In this document: piece by piece, positions 38,905 to 48,254 of the stretch
How positions within the stretch are numbered: the first letter of the stretch is position 1
Layout of the letters: each line of letters begins with the position of its first letter
Assembly (NCBI GenBank): GCA_945874735.1
Contig: CAMCHI010000001.1
Span: forward strand, 62,001-126,000
Direction: 5' to 3'
Source: an uncultured Arcanobacterium sp.
GTDB lineage: Bacteria; Actinomycetota; Actinomycetes; Actinomycetales; Actinomycetaceae
DNA length: 64,000 bases
Made by a program: the position numbers and the translations under genes
Notes under the pieces: generated by a model
Told to the model about the DNA's origin: nothing
Seen by the model: only the letters and a program-made list of their open reading frames with translations
Databases searched by the model: none

Positions 38905-40062
38905 GTGGACTTAAGAGGTAAAAAACGAAGCTGGAAAATTTTTTCTCGTGCCGAGCAAACTGACGCGAAGCGTAAAGCTGCCCGCGGGGGTAGGCAAACT
39001 CCTAAAACTGTTTCCGTTAGGGATAGCGGTTTAGCTACTCAAAGTCCTAAACGTGCTGCTAGTGCGCGTAGTGTTACTCGAAGCGTTCGATTAAGTGGGG
39101 TGGAAAGTAAACGGCCGTTAGCTGGAAATACTCCAAGCGGTAAAAAAGCTGGACGGAGTGCAATCTCGGCACCAGAAAGGCGTTCACAAACAGCTTCTCA
39201 TATTGAGCCTCGTTTAACTGCGCCGACCAGAATACAGCGCGGAAATGGGGTACAGCGCGCTACTGCACCAGTTTCAGGTAGAACAGCGAGTCGTAGTATG
39301 CGGGGTGCTTCTCTACCTCCTGCCACTCGAGGAGTAAATGCTACGAGTGCCTCTAAAGCGCAACTCCAGGGTGTGAAACGGTCTGTTAATACGCCTAAGC
39401 GTGTGCCTTTAAGAACGCGCCAAACAGATATGGCTAGTGGCAGCTTGGCGGTTTTGCGATTTTTCCTGCGCTTTATAAAACGAAATCAGAAAATTTTCAC
39501 AGCGATATTAACTATAATGGCATTGCTAGTAGGTGGTTATTATGCTTGGCTGTATATTCGCGGTTCACTAGATACAGTACAAGCTAAGGTGAGTGCTGCT
39601 TCTCCAGCTCAGGCTTTTACCCCAGTGGCTTGTAGTGGAAAAACTATTAGTGCTACTTTTGCGCAAAATGCCCAATATGCGGGGCAAGCAGTAGATTTTA
39701 GTTTTGATTTTACGAATACTGCTAAAAAAGTGCCTTGCTATTTTGATCCCGTCCAAGCAAATATTCAGATTAAAATAACTTCCGGAGAAGAACAGGTATG
39801 GGACTCTCTGCAATGTAAAGTTTTACCCGAGTCGAAACAATTGTTATTAGACGCGGGACTAAACTATGAGTTCACTTTGCAATGGGACGGTATCGCAGTA
39901 AATAGTGCTTGTGTGTCTACTGTGCCAGCGGCGGCAGGAACATATCAAGCTAAGCTGTATGCTTTCGGGGCAGAATTAGGTACAACTGCTTTTAACTTAG
40001 TAGATTTACCAGCTCCACCTCCTAGCGCAAATAACAGTGAAAGTGCTGAACAAGGTGAGTAA
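38905..40062 (+). CDS. Hypothetical single-pass membrane protein with a ~190-aa basic disordered N-terminus
   Basis: GTG start; Arg/Lys/Ser/Ala-rich low-complexity N-terminus, one TM (IFTAILTIMALLVGGYYAWLYI), extracytoplasmic beta-rich domain with paired cysteines. Confidence 0.8.
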   Translation: MDLRGKKRSWKIFSRAEQTDAKRKAARGGRQTPKTVSVRDSGLATQSPKRAASARSVTRSVRLSGVESKRPLAGNTPSGKKAGRSAISAPERRSQTASHIEPRLTAPTRIQRGNGVQRATAPVSGRTASRSMRGASLPPATRGVNATSASKAQLQGVKRSVNTPKRVPLRTRQTDMASGSLAVLRFFLRFIKRNQKIFTAILTIMALLVGGYYAWLYIRGSLDTVQAKVSAASPAQAFTPVACSGKTISATFAQNAQYAGQAVDFSFDFTNTAKKVPCYFDPVQANIQIKITSGEEQVWDSLQCKVLPESKQLLLDAGLNYEFTLQWDGIAVNSACVSTVPAAAGTYQAKLYAFGAELGTTAFNLVDLPAPPPSANNSESAEQGE

Positions 40063-40175
40063 AACCAATAAGATTTCCTGTGGGGAACTGGGGTAGGCAT
40101 TGATTTGTTGCTGAAAAATCAGTTTTAACAACCAGCTATTTAATAAATTACACGCTATAGAATATCAGACGAGAG

Positions 40176-41549
40176 TTAGCTTTCTACTGGTAGCACTGCC
40201 GTCATAGCGCTGCGCACATCGCTTACTTGTTTTATTGTCAGGCCGTTAGGGATTTGTATATCGCTGGCTAATTGTGGCACTAGCGCAATTTTGAATCCTA
40301 GACGGGCTGCTTCGTTTAAGCGTTGCTGTAGGCCAATTATCGGGCGTAATTCCCCGGTTAAAGACACTTCTCCTAAAGCTACTATGCCTGGAGCTAGGGG
40401 AAGGTTTAGTCCTGCTGATACTAGTGCCAAGACTATTGCTAAGTCTGCAGCTGGATCGGTAGCGCGGGCCCCGCCGACGGTGGATACGAAAATATCGTTT
40501 TTCTCTAAAGCTTGCCCTAAGCGAGATTGGATAACTGCTAGCATCATGGCTACTCGTGCGTTCTCTACTCCGGCTGTGGTGCGTCGGGGTGGGCCGGCTG
40601 GATTAACAGCTAAGGCTTGCACTTCCACTGGCATAGGGCGTAATCCTTCTAAAGTGATGGTTACGCAAGTGCCTGGAACAGTAAGGTTACGTGCTGATAA
40701 AAATAGTCCAGAGGGGTCAGTTAATTCTCGGATACCTTTATCTATCAGCTCAAAACAACCTACTTCATCGGTAGCGCCGTACCGATTTTTGACTGCACGG
40801 ATCATGCGTAAACGGGAGTGTTTATCGCCCTCAAATTGACACACTACGTCTACTAAATGTTCTAGTACGCGCGGTCCGGCGATATTACCGTCTTTAGTTA
40901 CGTGCCCTACTAGAATCATGGGGATTCCACTGCTCTTGGCAAGGTTTACCAGATTAGCGGTGACGGCGCGCACTTGGGATACGCCACCGGCAGCTCCTTC
41001 TACTTCGCTATCTGCTACTGTTTGTACCGAGTCGATGATTACTAAAGCAGGTTGGCTGTTGGCAATATGACCCAAAATTAGGGATAGGTCGGCTTCGGAA
41101 GCTAGATAGAGGTTTTCTTGCAGTGCTCCAATTCGTTCCGCACGTGAGCGCACTTGGGCTGCTGATTCTTCTGCACTTACGTAAAGCACAGAAGAATTTT
41201 GGGTATTTGCTAGTTGAGCTGCGGTTTTGGCAGCCATTTCTAGTAGTAAAGTGGATTTACCTACCCCTGGTTCGCCTGCCAAGAGAATTACTACTCCCGG
41301 CACGAGTCCTCCACCTAGCACTCTGTCTAATTCGCCTACTCCAGTTGAGGTTTTAAGAGAGGCTTGACTAGATACTTCGGTAATGGGTTGAGCAGGAGAG
41401 GTGGGAGAAAGGGTAAGTGTTCTACCTTTTTTCCCTGCGCTGGTTTCATTTACACTTCCCCATGTTTGGCATTGTGCACACCTACCTACCCATTTAGTAG
41501 TAGTCCAGCCGCATTCGGAGCATATGAATGGAGTTTTTTGTTTAGCCAT
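40176..41549 (-). CDS. radA: DNA repair protein RadA (Sms)
   Basis: FICSECGWTTTKWVGRCAQCQTWGS zinc finger; LAGEPGVGKSTLLLEMA Walker A; KNRYGATDEVGCFEL. Confidence 0.96.
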   Translation of the reverse strand: MAKQKTPFICSECGWTTTKWVGRCAQCQTWGSVNETSAGKKGRTLTLSPTSPAQPITEVSSQASLKTSTGVGELDRVLGGGLVPGVVILLAGEPGVGKSTLLLEMAAKTAAQLANTQNSSVLYVSAEESAAQVRSRAERIGALQENLYLASEADLSLILGHIANSQPALVIIDSVQTVADSEVEGAAGGVSQVRAVTANLVNLAKSSGIPMILVGHVTKDGNIAGPRVLEHLVDVVCQFEGDKHSRLRMIRAVKNRYGATDEVGCFELIDKGIRELTDPSGLFLSARNLTVPGTCVTITLEGLRPMPVEVQALAVNPAGPPRRTTAGVENARVAMMLAVIQSRLGQALEKNDIFVSTVGGARATDPAADLAIVLALVSAGLNLPLAPGIVALGEVSLTGELRPIIGLQQRLNEAARLGFKIALVPQLASDIQIPNGLTIKQVSDVRSAMTAVLPVES

Positions 41550-41573
41550 ATTTGTGGTTCAGGTTGTTCAGGT

Positions 41574-42239
41574 TTATACGCGATCGGCAAAGGCTTCTAA
41601 TAGTTGAGATTCGCCCGATACGATTAAAATATCACCATTTCCAATCCGTGTTTCGGTGGTGGTGTATTCAAAAGGCTGACCTGGAGATTTTACTCCAATT
41701 AGTGTGATGCCGTATTTTTCACGAAGCCTTAATTCTCCTACGCTATAGCCGATTACTTCTTTAGGGGGACGCATTTTTACGATAGTGAATTGGTCTTCCA
41801 TTTCGATGTAATCCAGCATTCTTCCTGACACAGTATGGGCTACACGCGTACCGGCGTCATGTTCAGGGTAGACGATATGGTTAGCGCCAATTCGTTCCAA
41901 AATTGTGCCGTGTTCGCGTGAGGTGGCTTTGGCCCAAATTTCTTTAATCCCTAAGTCTACTAAGTTGGCAGTAATCAGCACAGAGGCTTCTAAAGAAGTG
42001 CCTACACCTACCACCACGTGATCAAAAGAGGTAGCGCCCAGTTGCAAGAGAGCTTCTGGGGAACGGGCGTCAGCTTCTACTACTTGGAATTGATGCGACC
42101 ATTTTTGTGCTAAAGCTGGATCGGTTTCTACAGCTAGTACTTTGTTGCCTAGCTGTTCTAAAGTAGCCGCAATTGCTGAACCAAAACGTCCTAGTCCAAT
42201 TACTAGCACTGCATTTGGATCATTTTCTTTACGTGCCAT
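41574..42239 (-). CDS. TrkA/KtrA-family K+ uptake regulatory protein (RCK)
   Basis: VLVIGLGRFGSAIAATLEQLGNKVLAVETD Rossmann motif plus a C-terminal RCK_C-like region; adjacent to a TrkH-like gene. Confidence 0.9.
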   Translation of the reverse strand: MARKENDPNAVLVIGLGRFGSAIAATLEQLGNKVLAVETDPALAQKWSHQFQVVEADARSPEALLQLGATSFDHVVVGVGTSLEASVLITANLVDLGIKEIWAKATSREHGTILERIGANHIVYPEHDAGTRVAHTVSGRMLDYIEMEDQFTIVKMRPPKEVIGYSVGELRLREKYGITLIGVKSPGQPFEYTTTETRIGNGDILIVSGESQLLEAFADRV

Positions 42240-42373
42240 GTGTTCTCGTTTCCCCGTTAGTGAAAGGTGTGCTGTTAAAGATTTTACTGTAGTTCAGAAA
42301 AGTTTTTTAAGTGAGTTATATTGTGCTGTGGATATTGTAAGTTGTGGACACTGTTTTCCAGTAAGTGGGGGTA

Positions 42374-43768
42374 CTAGCCGATGAGTGGTCGGTCTTCGGG
42401 ATAACGAATTACGCGCGGACGGGTACGCAGAGCAAGAGCTGCCGCAAACGTCATAGTGCCCACTCGGCCAAGATACATCATAACTATGAGGATTATTTGT
42501 GCGCTCGCTGGTAATTGTGCTGTGATACCGGTGCTTAGTCCGCAAGTGGCAAAAGCAGAAATTACTTCAAACAACACCATGCTCAAGGGGAGTCCGGTAA
42601 GATGCAAAATGATTAGAGAGGCGCTACCTACTAGCACTGCCCCTAAAAGAGTGACGGAAATTGCCAAGCGGAGAGCTGGATATGCGAGTCGTTTTCCGAA
42701 GCATTCCGTGTCTTGATCTCCGCGTGCTTCTGCGATTATTGCTAGGATAAGCACTGCAAAAGTAGTTACTTTGATTCCTCCGCCTGTGCCTGCTGAACCC
42801 CCTCCGATAAACATGAGAATGTCTAAAACTAGCCAGGTGGATTCATGCATATTACTTAAATCTAGAGTGGCTAATCCAGAAGAGCGGGCGGTGGTGGCAT
42901 GAAATGCGGAAGCGAGTAGTTTTTGGGAAGTGTTAAGCTCTCCGAAAGTGGCAGAATTTGTCCATTCTAGTAGGGCGATTAGCGCGATGGAGATGCCAAG
43001 GAGTGCAAAATAAGTGGTGAGGGTGAGCTTGGTGTGTAAAGACCAGTTGCGCACGTGAAATTTATGAGTAGCTAAATTAAGAATTACTGGGAAACCAATT
43101 GCGCCAATAATCGTGCCAAGGATTACTAGAATGCCAAATCCCCAATTGCCTACAAATCCAGCCAGTCCACCTTCTATGCTCACAAATCCGGCATTGTTGA
43201 AAGTGGATATAGCGAAGAAAGCAGAATGTCCTAAGGCTTCTAGTAAGGAGTGTTCGGTTTTGAGATACACCCCTAGGAAAGCAAAAGTAAGGATTAATTC
43301 CATAGTGAGGGAAGTAATCACTACCGCCCGTAATAGCAGAGCTACTTCTCCTAACCGTGATTTGGTTTCGTTAGCGGTTAAGAAACGGGAGGTAAAGCCA
43401 AGGTGACGGGAAACTGCTAATCCGAGTAGGGAAGCAAGAGTCATTACACCTAGTCCGCCTACTTGTGCCCCTAGAGCAATCACCGTTTTCCCGAAAGGAG
43501 TCCAGTAACTAGCAGTATCTACTACAGTTAAACCGGTTACGCAGACTGCACTGGTGGCAGTGAATAGGGCGGATAAAAAGTTAGCTCCCCCAGGGCCGGT
43601 GGCGGCAATAGGGAGAGTAAGGAAGCTGGTAATAATAAGAATAAAGCTGCCGAATATGAGGAGAGCCAATAGGGCGGGTGAACGTTTCGCCCAAATATAT
43701 ATTTTATGACGCAATAGTTGATAGTTATCTATGTTGTGCGATGTTGCTACCTTAGTATTTGCTGTCAT
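42374..43768 (-). CDS. TrkH/KtrB-family K+ transporter subunit
   Basis: FTATSAVCVTGLTVVDTASYWTPFG selectivity region and GGSAGTGGGIKVTTFAVL. Confidence 0.92.
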   Translation of the reverse strand: MTANTKVATSHNIDNYQLLRHKIYIWAKRSPALLALLIFGSFILIITSFLTLPIAATGPGGANFLSALFTATSAVCVTGLTVVDTASYWTPFGKTVIALGAQVGGLGVMTLASLLGLAVSRHLGFTSRFLTANETKSRLGEVALLLRAVVITSLTMELILTFAFLGVYLKTEHSLLEALGHSAFFAISTFNNAGFVSIEGGLAGFVGNWGFGILVILGTIIGAIGFPVILNLATHKFHVRNWSLHTKLTLTTYFALLGISIALIALLEWTNSATFGELNTSQKLLASAFHATTARSSGLATLDLSNMHESTWLVLDILMFIGGGSAGTGGGIKVTTFAVLILAIIAEARGDQDTECFGKRLAYPALRLAISVTLLGAVLVGSASLIILHLTGLPLSMVLFEVISAFATCGLSTGITAQLPASAQIILIVMMYLGRVGTMTFAAALALRTRPRVIRYPEDRPLIG

Positions 43769-44085
43769 TTCTCCTCCTTTCTGCAGGGTAGTAGCTGAAT
43801 TTTTAACTAGGTGAACTTCAGCTAAATTTTAATGCCAAGTGTTAAGAATAGTCTTCTTGGACGAATAGTGAAACAAATGTGACAAGAGGAGCAAAAGTAA
43901 TTTTTGGTAACAGTGTGCTTAATGAAAAAAATGTTGTATGCTGAAGAGAGTTTCATTTCCTGAAATCATGCTTATGTTTTGGTGAACTGAGGTGTGAATA
44001 GGGTAATGAATCAGGCACTATACCACGCAGGTACTCTATCTTTAGTAAGAGAGTGCTTGCAATTACTTAAAGTAATGGTTCAGGA

Positions 44086-44301
44086 ATGGCGCAAACTCCT
44101 CCTCCAGCTCCGCAATTTTTAACGGTTGCGGAAGTCGCTGAGATTACTAGAGTTTCTCGGATGACGGTGTATCGCATGGTACATTCTGGTGAATTACCAG
44201 CAGTTAGAGTAGGTAGTTCGTATCGAGTTCCCCGCACAGCTCTCGAACAACTACTTGCAGGTGGTATGGGAGAAGAATTCCAAGCTGCTACCGGCAGTTA
44301 G
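44086..44301 (+). CDS. Excisionase-family (MerR-like HTH_17) small DNA-binding protein
   Basis: FLTVAEVAEITRVSRMTVYRMVHSGELPAVRVGSSYRVPRTALEQLL; resembles M. tuberculosis Rv0500A (from memory), which also precedes the bS22 gene. Confidence 0.9.
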   Translation: MAQTPPPAPQFLTVAEVAEITRVSRMTVYRMVHSGELPAVRVGSSYRVPRTALEQLLAGGMGEEFQAATGS

Positions 44302-44416
44302 TGTTAAAAGTAATGTTTTAGGTAAAATTGCGCCTAATTATTGCACTAGCGTGGTAATAAGGTACTATAACTAATTGTTGTTCTTAAGACTTAAACAAAG
44401 ACCGCGGAGGTGAACC

Positions 44417-44515
44417 TTGGGTTCCGTAATTAAGAAGCGTCGCAAGCGTATGTCGAAGAAGAAGCATCGTAAGTTGCTTCGCAAGACTCGCCATCAGCGT
44501 CGAAATAAGAAGTAA
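44417..44515 (+). CDS. 30S ribosomal protein bS22 / AURKAIP1-COX24 domain protein (32 aa, TTG start; absent from the ORF track)
   Basis: Translation [39 protein letters not shown] (cgcggaggtgaacc-TTG). Confidence 0.93.
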   Translation: MGSVIKKRRKRMSKKKHRKLLRKTRHQRRNKK

Positions 44516-44521
44516 GTTTTT

Positions 44522-44562
44522 AAGAAACGGAGTGTTAGCCCATGTGGCTCACTCCGTTTCTT
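44522..44562 (+). terminator. Rho-independent terminator after the bS22 gene
   Basis: 13-bp stem aagaaacggagtg / cactccgtttctt followed by gttttatt. Confidence 0.9.
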
Positions 44563-44754
44563 GTTTTATTGTCGGAACGATTAGCCGAGAAATTAGGAAT
44601 ACCTAAAATGCAGGATTGGGGCATTGCACTGTTAATTAGTTGAAAAATTAAAATGAACTAGCTGAGTTACTAAACTGGCACAGCATAAAAACTTATGCTT
44701 ATTTATGCTCTATAGCGTAGAATTTTAGATAGTTTTGAGCAGAGAGGTGACACA

Positions 44755-45423
44755 GTGGAAATCACTACCATACATTTGGTGCGTCATGGAGAAGTAGATA
44801 ATCCGCAAGGAGTGCTATACGGGCGCAAAGCTGGTTTTCATTTAACTGAATTGGGTAATGAAATGGCTAGTGGTTTAGCAAAAGTGTTTGCAGATGGTCA
44901 TGACATAAAAACGGTTATTACTTCACCGTTAGAACGGGCTATTGAAACAGGCACTCCTACTGCGCAGCATTTCAATCTTCCTTTACAAACTGATGTGGAT
45001 TTAATTGAAGCTGACAATAAGTTTGAGGGAGTGGCAGTAAATGACAACCGCCTTATTTTGGCTCATCCTCGCTACTGGTCGTGGTACATAAATCCTGCTC
45101 TGCCTTCTTGGGGTGAGCCTTATACGGAAGTGGTTAGCAGAATGTCGAGAGCTATTCGTAAGGCTTTAGAAACAGCGCGCGGAGGGGAAGCAGTTTTAGT
45201 GTCACACCAGCTCCCGATATGGACCATGCACAGATTTATTGAGGGTAAACCCTTAGCGCATGATCCGCGACGACGGAAGTGTTCTTTAGCCTCTGCTACT
45301 TCATTAGTATTTGCCGATAACCAACTTATTTCCTACAAGTATTGGGAACCGGTTGGACACTTACTACAAAAAGCTAGTGATATGGTGCCAGGGGAATCTG
45401 CGGCACAGCTAAAGACTTCTTAA
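44755..45423 (+). CDS. Histidine phosphatase / phosphoglycerate mutase family protein
   Basis: HLVRHGEVDNPQGVLYGR and SPLERAIETGTPTA; GTG start. Confidence 0.9.
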   Translation: MEITTIHLVRHGEVDNPQGVLYGRKAGFHLTELGNEMASGLAKVFADGHDIKTVITSPLERAIETGTPTAQHFNLPLQTDVDLIEADNKFEGVAVNDNRLILAHPRYWSWYINPALPSWGEPYTEVVSRMSRAIRKALETARGGEAVLVSHQLPIWTMHRFIEGKPLAHDPRRRKCSLASATSLVFADNQLISYKYWEPVGHLLQKASDMVPGESAAQLKTS

Positions 45424-45872
45424 CCGTATAGCCCTTTAGATTCCGGTTCGCCTTTATCGTCTTTGGCTTTCTTCTTTTCTGTTGGCTTAGCAGAGTTTTG
45501 TGGATTGTTTTGTTCGTTTTCTTCTGCTTTGCGCTGTTCATAAGCTCGCCGTCTATTTTGGGCTTCCAGACGCGATAAAAATTCTGGATCATCATCTGGA
45601 GCAACCGGCGCGCTATTTTTCCCGCTTTGTCGTGGGAAGTTGAAACTACGATTTAAATCAGGGCTGGTAAGGGGCTTATTGGAACGCAATACTTCTTTAT
45701 ATTTAAACAACAGCCAGAGCACTGCGCCTAATAATGGTAACAACACGATAAGAGCTAACCAAGCAATTTTAGGAACACGCGCGGAAAAATACTGTTTATC
45801 AGCATTTGCGCAATCAATGAGGGCGTATATCACTAGCGCAATACAAAATAAAATAATTAGTACTCTCGGCAT
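45420..45872 (-). CDS. PLDc_N-domain small membrane protein
   Basis: MPRVLIILFCIALVIYALIDCANAD...VPKIAWLALIVLLPLLGAVLWLLF; charged cytoplasmic tail; AGGA SD before ATG 45872. Confidence 0.85.
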   Translation of the reverse strand: MPRVLIILFCIALVIYALIDCANADKQYFSARVPKIAWLALIVLLPLLGAVLWLLFKYKEVLRSNKPLTSPDLNRSFNFPRQSGKNSAPVAPDDDPEFLSRLEAQNRRRAYEQRKAEENEQNNPQNSAKPTEKKKAKDDKGEPESKGLYG

Positions 45873-45997
45873 GATTTGTCCTAACTTCAGTTTCTTCAAT
45901 CCTACCGGAGGTAGGAAGGAAAAGGAACAGTGTTAAGCACTCCTTAGCGCATAGCGAATAGGTAAAGAAAAATTTAGGTCTGCTTATTAAAGCAGTG

Positions 45998-46912
45998 CTA
46001 GGCTGCTAAGGTAATAAGTGCAGATGCGGGAAAATAGTGGGTGTATATAATGCCGGCACTTATCAAAATCGCGTAGAGTAACTCAAACAAACTAGTAGCT
46101 TTTAGTACTTTAATCAGGGAAATCCCAGTAGCGCCTTGCCGGACAGGGGCACTAATATGCCACCCTAGAGGTAGCAGCACAAGTAACGCAAAAAATACTG
46201 GATAGCCAAATACCCCTACAGCTGTCCCGGTAACTACAGGTAAAACTAACATTGCTAAGAATAAACGGCGTGCTTTTACTTGCCCTAACTTAACTGCGAG
46301 AGTTATTTTTTGGGCAGGAATATCAGTAGGTATATCGCGAATATTGTTTATCATCAGTAAAGCACTAGCTAAAATGCCGATATTAGTGGCAAGTACTAAA
46401 GATAAAAATGAGATACTTCCAGCTTGGGTATATAGCGTGCCTAAAGTAGCAGCGTAGCCAAAAAATAATAAAACAAACACTTCTCCTAAAGCCATGTACC
46501 CGTATGGTTTACTGCCACCTGTATAAAACCAAGCAGCAGCTATTGCTCCCACCCCTAACAAAAGCAATATCCAGCTTTCAGTTAGGAAAATTAACCATAA
46601 ACCGGCAAGGCTAGCTAGTAAAAAGTTACTTAAAGCTAGTTTTAGTACCGTTTGTGGGGATAATAAATTTCCGCCAGTTAGACGAGTAGGGCCAGTACGA
46701 AATTGGTCGGTGCCACGAATTCCGTCAGAGTAATCATTGGCAAAATTACAGCCAATTTGTAAAAAACTGGCTACGGAAAAAGCTAATAAGGAAGGTAATA
46801 TTTGGAATTTTTGTTCACTATAGGCAAGCGCAGTCCCTACCATCACCGGAGCTAATGCGGCAGGTAAAGTACGTAGTCGAGCTCCCATTAGCCATAAATG
46901 TAAATTAGGCAT
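45998..46912 (-). CDS. menA: 1,4-dihydroxy-2-naphthoate polyprenyltransferase
   Basis: UbiA-type NFANDYSDGIRGTD motif; LMINNIRDIPTD; multi-TM; within the men cluster. Confidence 0.94.
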   Translation of the reverse strand: MPNLHLWLMGARLRTLPAALAPVMVGTALAYSEQKFQILPSLLAFSVASFLQIGCNFANDYSDGIRGTDQFRTGPTRLTGGNLLSPQTVLKLALSNFLLASLAGLWLIFLTESWILLLLGVGAIAAAWFYTGGSKPYGYMALGEVFVLLFFGYAATLGTLYTQAGSISFLSLVLATNIGILASALLMINNIRDIPTDIPAQKITLAVKLGQVKARRLFLAMLVLPVVTGTAVGVFGYPVFFALLVLLPLGWHISAPVRQGATGISLIKVLKATSLFELLYAILISAGIIYTHYFPASALITLAA

Positions 46913-48241
46913 TTAATTACTCTCCTTTAACTGTTTAATTACAGCTTGGCGTAAAACTTTTCTATTTATTTTTCCTAAGCTGGTTAAAGGCCAATCGGGT
47001 AAAAACTGGGTCAGGTGCAGATATTGCCGAGGAATCCAGCCTTTTTCTAAATGACCACTGAGAAAATTTTTCGCAGCATTTTCCTCTAAAGCCGGATCAC
47101 TAATAGCTAATACTGTTTCTCCCCACCGGGGATGCGGTATGCCTAATACTACTACAGTGCGTTTTCCCCAAGTGCTTAATAAATTCTCTATCACTTCAGG
47201 AAAAATAGTGAATCCACCGGAGTTTATGGCATTATCGGCCCGTCCAATAATCTCTAAACCAGTTGAGGTAAACCGTCCACAATCTTGAGTGCGATGGGAG
47301 CGTGGCAAGGCGGATAATGAGCTGAAAGCAGGGTTGGGTGCGCCTAAATATCCTAAAGCTATTGTAGAGCCAGATAGGGTGATACGTTGCTGGGAATCTA
47401 AGGATATTTGGGTATCTCCAATAGCTTTGCCGTTATAAACACACCCGCCACTTGTTTCCGTCATTCCATAGCTAGTAACTATAGGTAAGTGGAGGGCGTG
47501 AGATAAATGTAGGAGGCTAGACGGGGTAGTAGCTCCTCCTACTAAAAATTTACTGACGTTTTCTCGTAGGAGATGAGCAGAAGCAGAGTCAGAGTCAGAG
47601 TTGCTAATAGTAGTTGGTGCATTAGTAATTTGCTGTAATACATTAGTTAATTGCTGAAGTTGCGCTGGTACGATTGCGCAATAAATTGCTGGCATTTCAG
47701 ATCTGTAAGCAGAAATAGTCTGGGGAGTAAGCTGGGCGGTTTCATAGCGGGTTAAAAATTCCTGTAAGGGCGTAACTTGTAAAAGTTTTTCTTGCATAAT
47801 TGGATAAAAACCGGCATGGAGAGAACGGAAAACGGTTAAAAACCCAGCAATATGGTAAAGCGGAAGTGTATTTATCCATACGCCTTCACCACCTAAATAG
47901 TGATGTGTGGCTTGCGTGGAAGCCACTAATGCCTCCCAGCTTAATGCCACAATTTTTCCTTGCCCAGAAGTTGAACCGGAGGTACGTAATAGCACTCCCG
48001 TATTCTTTACCAAGATAGGGTCACTTTGAGAAAAAAGACGAGTAACTTCTTGGGCGGCCTTTGTTACTTGCTCATTTGCGGGCACTAGAAAAAGTGGTGG
48101 GAGCGGAGTGCCTTGTAACCAAGCCTGATAGTGTTTTTCAATTACGGGAATAGCTTGGCTTTTGGCAACTATATTATCTGCCACAGCAATTACCGTTACT
48201 GCGGGATAATCTGCGCGCCTCAGCGATACTGTATCAGTCAT
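46913..48241 (-). CDS. menE: o-succinylbenzoate-CoA ligase (AMP-binding)
   Basis: LLRTSGSTSGQGKIVALSW P-loop, VTSYGMTETSGGCVYNG; overlaps the menA start. Confidence 0.92.
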   Translation of the reverse strand: MTDTVSLRRADYPAVTVIAVADNIVAKSQAIPVIEKHYQAWLQGTPLPPLFLVPANEQVTKAAQEVTRLFSQSDPILVKNTGVLLRTSGSTSGQGKIVALSWEALVASTQATHHYLGGEGVWINTLPLYHIAGFLTVFRSLHAGFYPIMQEKLLQVTPLQEFLTRYETAQLTPQTISAYRSEMPAIYCAIVPAQLQQLTNVLQQITNAPTTISNSDSDSASAHLLRENVSKFLVGGATTPSSLLHLSHALHLPIVTSYGMTETSGGCVYNGKAIGDTQISLDSQQRITLSGSTIALGYLGAPNPAFSSLSALPRSHRTQDCGRFTSTGLEIIGRADNAINSGGFTIFPEVIENLLSTWGKRTVVVLGIPHPRWGETVLAISDPALEENAAKNFLSGHLEKGWIPRQYLHLTQFLPDWPLTSLGKINRKVLRQAVIKQLKESN

Positions 48242-48254
48242 AATTTGTGGATAT

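Noticed and set aside
40291-40839. 182-aa plus-strand ORF antisense to radA
   Set aside because: Shadow of radA; low-complexity composition.
44086-44301. Excisionase-like gene as a sign of an integrated mobile element
   Set aside because: No integrase, att repeats or phage genes nearby; the gene matches a conserved chromosomal actinobacterial locus next to bS22.
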